From contig NZ_JAMSLS010000003.1 of NCBI RefSeq assembly GCF_023806465.1, positions 310,001 through 374,000 of the forward strand: 64,000 bases of DNA, written 5' to 3'. Below are positions 26,384-34,742 of this stretch, one piece after another (position 1 is the stretch's first letter; each line of letters opens with the position of its first letter). The translations under genes and the position numbers were made by a program. The stretch comes from Thermomicrobium sp. CFH 73360. GTDB taxonomy: Bacteria; Chloroflexota; Chloroflexia; Thermomicrobiales; Thermomicrobiaceae. Under the pieces are notes generated by a model. That model was given only the letters and a program-made list of their open reading frames with translations, was not told the origin of the DNA and did not search any database.

Positions 26384-27114
26384 GCCGGACGGACATGCGA
26401 ATCAGCACCGTGTCGGCACCTGGTGGACAACCCGTCGTTGATTGCTGGTCCTGGAACGGTTGATGTGTAGGTCGAGGAGACACCGGTTCGCACGGGAGTT
26501 CCCGCACGAACGGTCTTCTCTGCGCTCCTTAGTTGTGCAGCGCTGCGGGGCTCCTAGGTGCCTCAGACCAAGCACGAAAAATGAGCTCGAAGAGGATTAC
26601 ACGGGTTTGGGAAGCGCTGTTGCCTTCTCCTGCTGTACCCGGGGAGGAGTCGCTTCTACTCGCCAGGCACGCTTAGCGTGTGGCGGGAGCAGGCGATGTC
26701 CGGTGCGTTGAGGCGGACTCAACTGGGAGCACGCTGCACGCAGCGGTGCACAGTTACCGTTCGACTGTGCTATCTGCCAGCTGTGAGACTGTTCCCCTTG
26801 TGGTCATTTCCTGTCAGGGGCGATCTCAGCATCGTGGCTGGGGCCACGTCCCGCCGTGTGGGGTGACGGCTAGCGCTGGCTTCGCTGCGCCGACGCCAAC
26901 GATGGGGCGTCGGGAAGCTATCGCCTCCCTCTAACCGCGCCGTGAGGCGGTGGGGCTTGACTAACTCGGAGAAATGACCAGCCTCGTACTATGAGCGAGG
27001 CGGGCACAGCTCGGGAGTGCACTGTACGCGATGAGTTATCCTCGGCTGGCGAGAAGAGCGGAGAGCTCTGCGAAGGGAGAGAGTCGGACGTTCGGGAGGA
27101 GTGCGCGACAGGTG
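26384..27114 (+). other. Gene-free stretch
   Basis: No supported gene. One hairpin, GCCTCG (26981-26986) / CGAGGC (26996-27001), lies about 115 bp before the VUT-family gene. No preQ1 riboswitch recognised. Confidence 0.45.
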
Positions 27115-27840
27115 ATGGAGAGGAAAACGAAGCACCAAGCGCGGCACATACCGGTGGAGCTTGGACCGGGACAGTATAGCCGCTGGTTCGTTGCGATCAC
27201 CGCGCTGTTCGTCACCACGCTGATCACCTCGAATATCGTCGCGGTGAAAATCGTTGATGTGTGGGGGCTGTACGTTCCGGCTGGAACGGTAACCGTCTTT
27301 CCACTGGCCTACATCTTCGGCGATGTGCTGACCGAAGTGTATGGGTACCGCCGTGCTCGGCTGGTGATTTGGCTTGGATTTGCCTGCAACCTGCTAGCGG
27401 TGGCCGCCTTCACGGCGACGCAGTACCTTCCAGCGGCTCCGTTTTGGGACGGCCAGGCGGCCTATGAGCGCATCCTCGGCTACACGCCGCGCTTGTTGGC
27501 GGCGTCGTTCCTGGCATATCTGATCGGGGAGTTTGCCAATGCGGCGGTGCTCTCGCGGCTGAAGCTCGTGACGCGAGGCCGGTTTCTCTGGATACGGACG
27601 ATCGGCTCGACACTGGTGGGGCAGGGGCTCGACTCACTGGTGTTCGTGACGGTGGCGTTTTTGGGCACGATGGCGGGACAAGACCTAGTGCGGACGATCG
27701 TGACTGCCTGGCTGGTGAAGTCGGCGTATGAAGCCGTGGCCACCCCGCTCACGTATGTGATCGTGAACGCTTTGAAGCGCGTTGAGGGGATTGACACGTT
27801 CGATTACGGGGTGAGTCTCTCGCCATTCCAATTGGATTAA
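27115..27840 (+). CDS. VUT-family (YhhQ-type) queuosine-precursor transporter
   Basis: 241 residues from ATG at 27115, the start nearest the conserved part; GGGAGGAG lies 13 bp upstream. Six hydrophobic helices with family motifs: TTLITSNIVAVKIVDV, FPLAYIFGDVLTEVYGYRRAR and LVKSAYEAVATPLTYVIV. Members import preQ0/preQ1 or queuine-like precursors for tRNA modification. No queuosine biosynthesis genes are nearby. Convergent with phoX, with a terminator between. Confidence 0.9.
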   Translation: MERKTKHQARHIPVELGPGQYSRWFVAITALFVTTLITSNIVAVKIVDVWGLYVPAGTVTVFPLAYIFGDVLTEVYGYRRARLVIWLGFACNLLAVAAFTATQYLPAAPFWDGQAAYERILGYTPRLLAASFLAYLIGEFANAAVLSRLKLVTRGRFLWIRTIGSTLVGQGLDSLVFVTVAFLGTMAGQDLVRTIVTAWLVKSAYEAVATPLTYVIVNALKRVEGIDTFDYGVSLSPFQLD

Positions 27841-28034
27841 GCGGTGAAATAGCGGTGACTGTGAAGATGAATGCTGCGCGCGGGGAACAGGCGGGTGAGC
27901 CGACCGATGCTGCGGGAGATGAAGGGAGGCCGCTTCGTCTGACGTGGAGAGCTGCACCGCGTGTCGACGCCGCGTAATACCGGGTCCAGCAGGCTAGGAG
28001 GCCTGTGGTGAGGGACGAGCAGGTGCACCGACAC

Positions 28035-28085
28035 CGAAAACGAAAACGGGTCTCGGAGGCTCCGACGCGGGGAGCCTCCCAGACC
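28035..28085 (-). terminator. Rho-independent terminator of phoX
   Basis: On the minus strand an interrupted 14-bp stem (28049-28063 with 28071-28085: GGTCT plus GGAGGCTCC, one C-C mismatch) is followed by CGTTTTCGTTTT, a T-rich release tract. Confidence 0.85.
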
Positions 28086-28113
28086 AGCGGTGTTGGGAGA
28101 CGGGCGATCGAGG

Positions 28114-30084
28114 TCAACCCCCAATGCGGGGATCGCCGGTGGTCTTCCAGGTTGCGATGACGCTCGGCCGCGGGACCGTGCCGTCTGGCCAGCTGGAGAT
28201 CGGCTGGGCAAAGGTGCCGCCCTCACCGGGATGCTGGATGGCGCAGAAAAGTGTCTGGAAGTCAGGGGCAAACTCCGGGCCACAGATTTCGCAGCCGCGT
28301 GGGCCGCTCAAGAACATGCGCACGTAGCCGCGCTCACTACCGGAGGTGGGAACGGCGTAGATGCCGTCGTTACGGCGGAAGGTGCCAGATTGGCCGTCAG
28401 TTGCGATCCACATATTTCCCCAGGCATCAAAGGTGATATTGTCTGGGCAAGAGATGGGGCTAATTTGGCTTGGATCGAAGCCGGCTGCGAAAACCAGATC
28501 GTCCGGGTTTGCTGGGTCGCCACACAAGAGGAAGATCTCCCAGGTGAAACGCGTGGCGGTGTAATCACCGTCGGCTTCGATGAGTTCGATGATGTGTCCA
28601 TGGCGGTTGTTACCGCGCGGATTGGCCGGATCGATCTGGTTCCAGTTGCGACGGGTATTGTTGGTGCAGACCACGTAGACCCGGCCGTTGACTGGATTCG
28701 TCTCGATGTCCTCCGGTCGATCCATTTTCGTGGCGCCCAAAAGGTCAGCGGCTCGGCGGGTGTTGATAAGGACATCGGCCTGAGAGGTGAAGCCGTTGGC
28801 TTCAGTGAGCGGACCTTCGCCGTAGACGAGTGGAAGCCAGTCACCAGTGCCGTCTGGGTTAAAGCGCGCGACGTAGAGCGTACCGCGGTCAAGGAGCGTG
28901 AGGTTGGCCTGGCGATTGTTGGGATTGAAGCGGCCGTCACTGACAAACTTGTAGACGTATTCGAAGCGTTCATCGTCACCGGAATACACGACGACGCGAC
29001 CATCGCGGTTGATGACGACGGTCGCGGCCTCGTGCTTAAAGCGACCGAGTGCAGTCCGTTTCTTGGGGACGAAGGTGGGATCGTAGGGATCGATCTCGAC
29101 GACCCAGCCGAAGCGGAAGGGTTCATTGGGCTCGCGGGTAACGTCAAAGCGGCGGTCGAAGCGCTCCCAAACGCGCTCGGACTTGCCGGCGGGGATGCCG
29201 TAGCGCTTGTGCACTGCAACTCGCGGATCGGTGGAGTCGAGTGCGTCGAGGTTGCCGAAGTATTGGTGGAAGTTCTCCTCGCACGTGAGGAGTGTTCCCC
29301 ATGGAGTCTTGCCGCCGGCGCAGTTGTTGAGCGTCCCGAGGACGACGGTCCCGGTAGGGTCAGCGCTCGTCTTGAGCCAGTCTGAACCAGCAGCGGGGCC
29401 AGTCAGCTCGCAGCGGGTCGTCGCCGTAATGCGCCGGTTGTAACGGGAACCGCGCAGATAGACCCAGTTGCCCCGACCGCGTTGCGTGATCTCGACAATG
29501 GTCACGCCGTGCGCTTCCAGTTCGACGGCGACCTGCCAGGGCTCTGGATCCCCTTGGCGATAGTTCGGAAACATCAATTCAGGGTTCGTGTACTCGTGAT
29601 TGACAGCAAGCAGACCTCGGTTGGGGTTGTTGGTGAGGAGGGGGAGCGGGAAAAGACCAACGAAGTCTGCGTTGTAGCCGAACTGATGCGCTTGGGCCTC
29701 TGGTGACTGGGCATCGACCCGGAACTCCGGACCCCAACTTTCCAAGGGGTCTCCCCAGCGGATGACCACGGTCGTGCCATATCCCTCGGGTACGGTGACG
29801 CGGTCGTCGGAATTCAGTCGGATGGGCCGGAAAGTCAGGCGGCCACGGCTGCTTGCCTCGGTGTGACTGAGACTGGCCTGACCAAGAGCCAGAACGAGCG
29901 CAACGCCGGCGACACCGCGGAGCGCTGTGCGGCGGCTGACTCGCTGGGCGAGGATGGCCTCGAAGGTTGGGTTCTCACTGTGGTTACAGCTTTCGGTGAA
30001 GCACTTTTCTCCGCAAGCCCACCGGCACTTTTGGAGCCAAGCGGTGACAGCCGGAGAGAGTGGGAGTGTTCGCCGAGGGGACAT
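28114..30084 (-). CDS. phoX: PhoX-family calcium-dependent alkaline phosphatase
   Basis: 656 residues. A Cys-containing N-terminal segment ending NPTFEAILAQRVSRR leads into a twin-arginine signal peptide (about 46-75), typical of PhoX and implying folded export. The mature part has PhoX/DUF839 segments: VPEGYGTTVVIRWGD, FGYNADFVGLFPL, LAVNHEYTNPELMF, LTCEENFHQYFG, FGWVVEIDPYDP, KHEAATVVINRDGRVVVYSGDDERFEYVYKF and RPEDIETNPVNGRVYV. The family hydrolyses phosphomonoesters with Ca and Fe cofactors. AAAGGAGG precedes the ATG. No pho-box-like repeat was recognised upstream. Confidence 0.94.
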   Translation of the reverse strand: MSPRRTLPLSPAVTAWLQKCRWACGEKCFTESCNHSENPTFEAILAQRVSRRTALRGVAGVALVLALGQASLSHTEASSRGRLTFRPIRLNSDDRVTVPEGYGTTVVIRWGDPLESWGPEFRVDAQSPEAQAHQFGYNADFVGLFPLPLLTNNPNRGLLAVNHEYTNPELMFPNYRQGDPEPWQVAVELEAHGVTIVEITQRGRGNWVYLRGSRYNRRITATTRCELTGPAAGSDWLKTSADPTGTVVLGTLNNCAGGKTPWGTLLTCEENFHQYFGNLDALDSTDPRVAVHKRYGIPAGKSERVWERFDRRFDVTREPNEPFRFGWVVEIDPYDPTFVPKKRTALGRFKHEAATVVINRDGRVVVYSGDDERFEYVYKFVSDGRFNPNNRQANLTLLDRGTLYVARFNPDGTGDWLPLVYGEGPLTEANGFTSQADVLINTRRAADLLGATKMDRPEDIETNPVNGRVYVVCTNNTRRNWNQIDPANPRGNNRHGHIIELIEADGDYTATRFTWEIFLLCGDPANPDDLVFAAGFDPSQISPISCPDNITFDAWGNMWIATDGQSGTFRRNDGIYAVPTSGSERGYVRMFLSGPRGCEICGPEFAPDFQTLFCAIQHPGEGGTFAQPISSWPDGTVPRPSVIATWKTTGDPRIGG

Positions 30085-30463
30085 TCCAACCTCCTTTCAC
30101 GCTGACTCAATTCCTACGGTCGTTCATAGCAAGGCCAGAGTGATGGTCGATGAAGGAAACGTGGCCCCGGGGTGAAGAAATGGTGAACCCAAGGGCAACC
30201 CAGAGAGGGCGCGGCAGCGAGCAAAGTGGTGCTTTGCCAGCTCTCCTCGTTAGTGCATGCAACCGCTGGTCGGGTGGTAGTCTGGTATCGCGTCGGCGGG
30301 TGGTTTCGCCCGCTGCTGCCGCCTTGCAGGTGTTCGATCATCAGACATGTCCTCACGGTCGGGATGACGCGATCGAGGTGGAACAGGTAAAGGTGTGCTG
30401 GTGGCTACCAGTAGTTGGAGCTTATCCCGGGAAGGTTGTGGCAGAGCGGATTTCTCCGGACTG
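30085..30463 (+). other. Gene-free stretch between phoX and fabD
   Basis: Divergent regulatory region for phoX (minus) and fabD (plus). No gene supported. Confidence 0.45.
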
Positions 30464-30472
30464 TGCTAGGAT
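30464..30472 (+). promoter_or_regulatory. Extended -10 promoter element for fabD-fabF
   Basis: TGCTAGGAT followed by ATG, closely matching the sigma-gene promoter (TGCTAGTATATG). No good -35 is seen at 16-18 bp, which extended -10 promoters tolerate. Confidence 0.45.
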
Positions 30473-30516
30473 ATGAAAACAGTTGGCAACGAGGTGGGAG
30501 AGGGCGAGGTGCGTCG

Positions 30517-31467
30517 ATGGACTTAGGGGGGTTATTGCAGAGGCGGCTTGCGCTGCTCTTTCCGGGACAGGGTAGTCAACACGTAGGAATGGGAGAACGG
30601 GTGCATCAGATCTCGGAGGCGGCGCGTCGAATCTTTGCTCAGGCTGAAGAGGTTCTCGGTATGCCGTTGCGGCGCCTGTGCTTTGAGGGTCCGGCAGAGG
30701 AACTGGCGGACACCGCGAATGCGCAACCGGCCATTCTGACAGTCAGCTTGGCGTATCTGGAGGCGTTGCGCGAGCGTCTGCGGGAGCTGGGCGCGTCACT
30801 GCAACCGACGATCGTTGCTGGCCACAGTTTGGGCGAATTTACGGCGCTGGTGGCCGTCAATGCTCTGCGGTTCGAGGACGCTCTACGCTTAGTGCGCGAG
30901 CGTGGCCGACTGATGAGGGAGGCGAGTCTCGAGCGCCCAGGCGGGATGGCGGCGGTCATTGGCCTCGCCCGGGAGGCGCTGGAAGACATCTGCCGGCAGG
31001 CAAGTGATATGGGGCTCGTTGTTGTGGCCAATGACAACTCCCCGGGGCAACTGGTAATCTCGGGTGAAGAGCGTGCGTTGCAACGTGCGATGGAGTTGGC
31101 GCAAGAACGTGGTGCGAAACGCGTGGTGCGACTTGGGGTCACGGTGGCGTCGCACTCGCCGCTGATGGAGCGGGTGGCCCAAGCGCTGGCGGAGCTCCTT
31201 GCCCGTATTCCGCTGCGGGAGCCGGACATTCCGATTGTAGCCAACATGACAGGGAAGATTTTGTCGACGGTCGAGGAGATTCGCCGTGAACTCGCGTGTC
31301 AGGTGGCGCAGCCAGTACAGTGGACCTCCAGTGTGCGGGAGATGGCGAATCGCGGAGTGACGACGTTCCTTGAGGTTGGGCCGGGACAGGTCTTAACCGG
31401 ACTCGTGCGGAAGATCCAACGTGATGTCGAAGCCTATTCGATGCGCGATTTGGGATTTGAACCGTGA
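30517..31467 (+). CDS. fabD: Malonyl-CoA:ACP transacylase
   Basis: 316 residues from ATG at 30517 (GGGCGAGG upstream; further in-frame starts have no family similarity). LALLFPGQGSQHVGMG at the N-terminus, nucleophile Ser in GHSLGEF, catalytic His in VASHSPLM and the C-terminal VGPGQVLTGLVRKI. It loads malonate on acyl carrier protein for fatty-acid synthesis. It is followed 22 bp later by fabF. No acyl carrier protein, fabG or fabH gene is in the window. Confidence 0.96.
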   Translation: MDLGGLLQRRLALLFPGQGSQHVGMGERVHQISEAARRIFAQAEEVLGMPLRRLCFEGPAEELADTANAQPAILTVSLAYLEALRERLRELGASLQPTIVAGHSLGEFTALVAVNALRFEDALRLVRERGRLMREASLERPGGMAAVIGLAREALEDICRQASDMGLVVVANDNSPGQLVISGEERALQRAMELAQERGAKRVVRLGVTVASHSPLMERVAQALAELLARIPLREPDIPIVANMTGKILSTVEEIRRELACQVAQPVQWTSSVREMANRGVTTFLEVGPGQVLTGLVRKIQRDVEAYSMRDLGFEP

Positions 31468-31489
31468 GAAAGTGGACGAGGGGGCGACT

Positions 31490-32734
31490 GTGCACCGTGT
31501 TGTGGTGACCGGACTCGGGGCGATCACGCCACTTGGGCTGGACGTCCCGACGCTCTGGCGCCGGCTTTTGGCTGGCGAGTCGGGGATCGACCGAATCCAG
31601 AGCTTTGATCCGAGCAATCTTGAGGTCCAGATCGCAGCTGAAGTAAAGGGTTTTGATCCTCGAGAGTTCATGGACTTCAAAGCAGCTCGCCGGATGGATC
31701 GTTTCTCGCAGTTTGCGGTTGCTGCTGCCGGAGAAGCGATCCGCGATGCCGGGCTCCAGATCACGCGCGAGAATGCTGACCGAATCGGTGTCATGCTGAA
31801 CACCGGAGGCGGCGGCATCCAGACGATGGAGCGCGAGGTCGTGACCTTCTACCAGCGCGGTCCCAATCGCGTGAGCCCTTTTTTCGTTCCGATGTTCGCG
31901 CCGAACATGGCTGCTTGCCAGATTTCAATCGTCTACGGGATCACAGGGCCGATCATGGCCTCGGTTGCGGCATGTGCCGCGGGCGCGCAGGCCTTTGTCG
32001 ACGCGCTGCGTCTGCTCCGGCTGGGTGAGGTCGATGTCATGATTGCTGGAGGCACAGAGGCCGGGATTACGCCGGTTGCGGTGACGGCCTTTGCGAACAT
32101 GGGTGCGCTCTCGCGCCGGAACGAGGAGCCCCAGAAGGCGAGTCGACCGTTCGATCGTGATCGTGACGGGTTCGTGTTCGGCGAAGGGTGCGCGGTGATG
32201 GTGCTCGAGACTGAGGAACACGCGCGGCGACGCGGCGCGCGGATCTATTGCGAGCTCGCTGGTGGGGCAGTGACCGGCGATGCGTACCACATCAGCGCCC
32301 CAGATCCCGATGGCCTCGGTGCCGCACGAGCGATGCGCCTGGCATTGCGGGACGCCCAGATCCAGCCCGAAGACGTCGACTACATCTGCGCTCACGGAAC
32401 GTCGACGCCGCTCAATGACGTCACGGAGACCAAAGCCATCAAGGCAGTATTCGGTGAGTATGCCTATCGCGTGGCAATTAGTTCGCCGAAGAGTATGATA
32501 GGGCACCTGGTCGGGGCAGCCGGTGCGGTATCAGGGGCTGTCTGCGTGCTGGCGATCCGTGACGGGGTGGTTCCTCCAACGATGAACTTGGACAATCCCG
32601 ATCCGGAATGTGACCTTGATTATGTCCCAAACGTGGCGCGGCCGATGCCAGTGCGAGTGGCCATGGCGAACGCCTTTGGCTTCGGAGGGCAGAACGCCGT
32701 CGCGATTTTCCGAGCGTACGACGAGACGGCGTGA
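31490..32734 (+). CDS. fabF: 3-oxoacyl-ACP synthase II
   Basis: 414 residues from GTG at 31490, preceded by GAGGGGG; the protein then starts HRVVVTGLGAITPLGLDVPTLW, as usual for FabF. Catalytic Cys in SVAACAAGAQA, His in ICAHGTSTPLND and His in IGHLVGAAGAVSG, plus a conserved Lys in SPKSMIG. It condenses malonyl-ACP with acyl-ACP in chain elongation. Together with fabD it forms a two-gene fatty-acid synthesis unit. Confidence 0.96.
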   Translation: MHRVVVTGLGAITPLGLDVPTLWRRLLAGESGIDRIQSFDPSNLEVQIAAEVKGFDPREFMDFKAARRMDRFSQFAVAAAGEAIRDAGLQITRENADRIGVMLNTGGGGIQTMEREVVTFYQRGPNRVSPFFVPMFAPNMAACQISIVYGITGPIMASVAACAAGAQAFVDALRLLRLGEVDVMIAGGTEAGITPVAVTAFANMGALSRRNEEPQKASRPFDRDRDGFVFGEGCAVMVLETEEHARRRGARIYCELAGGAVTGDAYHISAPDPDGLGAARAMRLALRDAQIQPEDVDYICAHGTSTPLNDVTETKAIKAVFGEYAYRVAISSPKSMIGHLVGAAGAVSGAVCVLAIRDGVVPPTMNLDNPDPECDLDYVPNVARPMPVRVAMANAFGFGGQNAVAIFRAYDETA

Positions 32735-33008
32735 TGCTTCCCCTTTCTTCCACATGATCGGGTCGACCAACACTTGCAATGTTTTGGGCTGCGTTCACCG
32801 AGGGTACAGGCTGGTTGTTGTCCCGGGGCTGAGGCGCTGTTGACACCGGATTCAGTGACGGACGAACGTCGCAGCGCACCTTCGAAGTGTCGCTCTGGAT
32901 CCGTCTGTCTTTCACCGCGGAGTGGTTTGCTCCTGTGCTGTGGTCGTGTGCCTGCTGCGTTCAGCAGGGGCGTCTGTTGCGTTCCTTGGCCCGGCGGGGC
33001 TTGTTGAG

Positions 33009-34739
33009 TCACCAGCGGAATTGAGAGGCGAGGGCATCAGCCTCGATGCGCAGGACGATTGGTGAGCCATGCGGGCATACTGCCGGTGCGCTGGTCTGCC
33101 CAAGAGCTTCGACGAGGGCACGCAAGGTCACACGGGGGAGCGGTCTGCCACGGCGAACAGCGGTGCGGCAGGCGAGCTGAACAAGAAAGCGGTCGCGCCA
33201 GTCCTCGTTCGTGTCGGACTCATCGAGAAGCGTGAGCAAGCTGGGCCCAAGTTCCTTGGGTTCACCGATACCGAAAAGCGGGTCGGAGCCGGCCACGACG
33301 CCAGGAAGTGCCGGGATTGCGCGAAGGAGGAAGGAGCGAGGGCCGAACGGTTCGCAGTGGAAGCCAAGCGTGGTCAGACGGTCGAGCCAACTGGCAAACC
33401 GTTCGACGTCGGCCGGCCGGACGTCGATCAGAATCGGCTCGGGAAGGAGAGCAGGGTCGGGTTGCGTGGCCTGGGCGTCACGCAGTCGTTCATAAAGGAT
33501 TCGCTCGTGGGCTCGGTGCTGATCGACGAGATAGAGTGCGTCTGGCCCCTCCAGGAGGATCAATCGCTTCTGGAGTTGTCCGAGAAGGTGCATGGGCGGA
33601 AATGCCGGAGTAATGATTGGCGCGTCCGGGGACTCTTCGTCATATCGCGTGTCTGGTTCGTTCACGGTAGGGGTGCTGCGGAGGGGATCAAGGAGCTGGG
33701 TCGGCGGAGTGAACACGAAACAGCGAGGAGTACGGGCGAGGACGCTGCGCAGGAGTTCGCTGGCGGCTTGCCCGATCTCCCGCTCGGCGTGCAGCCTCAC
33801 TTCCAGTTTGGCCGGGTGGATGTTGACATCGACGGCACACGGATCAACGTTGATGACCAGTGCAAGGATGGGATGCCGCCCGCGTGGGAGAAGCGGACGG
33901 TAGGCTGCCTCGAGGGAAGTGAGGAGCGTTCTTGGCTGTGTCCAACGGCCGTTGACGATAATGTGAAGGTGATTGCGATTGGAGCGTGTCAGGTCAGGGC
34001 GAGAGACGAGACCTGTCACCCGTGCGCCGGCAATCTCGAGCGGCCCAAGCGAGCGGAGCGCGTCCGTTAGGATAGGGCCATAAAGCTCGATGAGCGTCGT
34101 CGAAAGCTCGCCAGTACCAGTTGTCTGGAGCGCAAGCCGGTCTTCGAGCCAGAGAGCAAAGCGTACCGCTGGCGCTGCGATGGCAAGACGGCGTACGACG
34201 CGGACGATCTCGGCGACCTCGGCGCGTTCGTTACGGGTAGCGGCAAGGCGTGCGGGGACATTCTCAAAGAGCCGACGGACGATGACGGTGGTGCCTGGAG
34301 GGTGGGCGACCGGCTCATCAGCGACGATCTCTCCGTTGTAGAGCGTGAGGCGGCGACCAAAAGGTGTATCGACTGTTGCGCTGGCGATCGCGAGCTCAGC
34401 CACTGCTGCGATGCTCGGTAACGCCTCACCGCGGAAGCCGAGTGTCTCGATCCGTTCAAGGTCGTCGTCAGGGAGCTTGCTCGTGGCGTGTCGCTGGACG
34501 GCAAGTGGCAGCTCGTCGGGCGGGATGCCGTAGCCGTCGTCGGTGACGCGGATCTCAAGCAAGCCGGCACCGCGGATGTGAATGCGAATGTGAGAAGCAG
34601 CGGCATCAAGCGCGTTCTCCACAAGTTCTTTGACGACGGAGGCAGGGCGTTCGATCACCTCACCGGCCGCGATGCGGGCGGCGATTGCCGGGGGAAGGAT
34701 GCGGATTGATCGGCGAGGGGCGACAGGGCGCAATACCAT
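33009..34739 (-). CDS. mutL: DNA mismatch repair protein MutL (endonuclease type)
   Basis: 576 residues. GHKL ATPase motifs: ELVENALDAAA, DDGYGI, GFRGEAL. The C-terminal endonuclease domain has DQHRAHERILYE, corresponding to the DQHA(x)2E(x)4E metal motif but with Arg in place of Ala, and CPHG near the end (normally CPHGRP, here CPHGSP). Endonuclease-type MutL nicks the new strand in bacteria without MutH. It begins 3 bp after mutS on the minus strand. Confidence 0.96.
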   Translation of the reverse strand: MVLRPVAPRRSIRILPPAIAARIAAGEVIERPASVVKELVENALDAAASHIRIHIRGAGLLEIRVTDDGYGIPPDELPLAVQRHATSKLPDDDLERIETLGFRGEALPSIAAVAELAIASATVDTPFGRRLTLYNGEIVADEPVAHPPGTTVIVRRLFENVPARLAATRNERAEVAEIVRVVRRLAIAAPAVRFALWLEDRLALQTTGTGELSTTLIELYGPILTDALRSLGPLEIAGARVTGLVSRPDLTRSNRNHLHIIVNGRWTQPRTLLTSLEAAYRPLLPRGRHPILALVINVDPCAVDVNIHPAKLEVRLHAEREIGQAASELLRSVLARTPRCFVFTPPTQLLDPLRSTPTVNEPDTRYDEESPDAPIITPAFPPMHLLGQLQKRLILLEGPDALYLVDQHRAHERILYERLRDAQATQPDPALLPEPILIDVRPADVERFASWLDRLTTLGFHCEPFGPRSFLLRAIPALPGVVAGSDPLFGIGEPKELGPSLLTLLDESDTNEDWRDRFLVQLACRTAVRRGRPLPRVTLRALVEALGQTSAPAVCPHGSPIVLRIEADALASQFRW

Positions 34740-34742
34740 CCC

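Noticed and set aside
28090-29385. 431-codon plus-strand open frame
   Set aside because: Antisense to the well-supported phoX gene and without recognisable domains.
33069-34070. 333-codon plus-strand open frame
   Set aside because: Antisense shadow of mutL.
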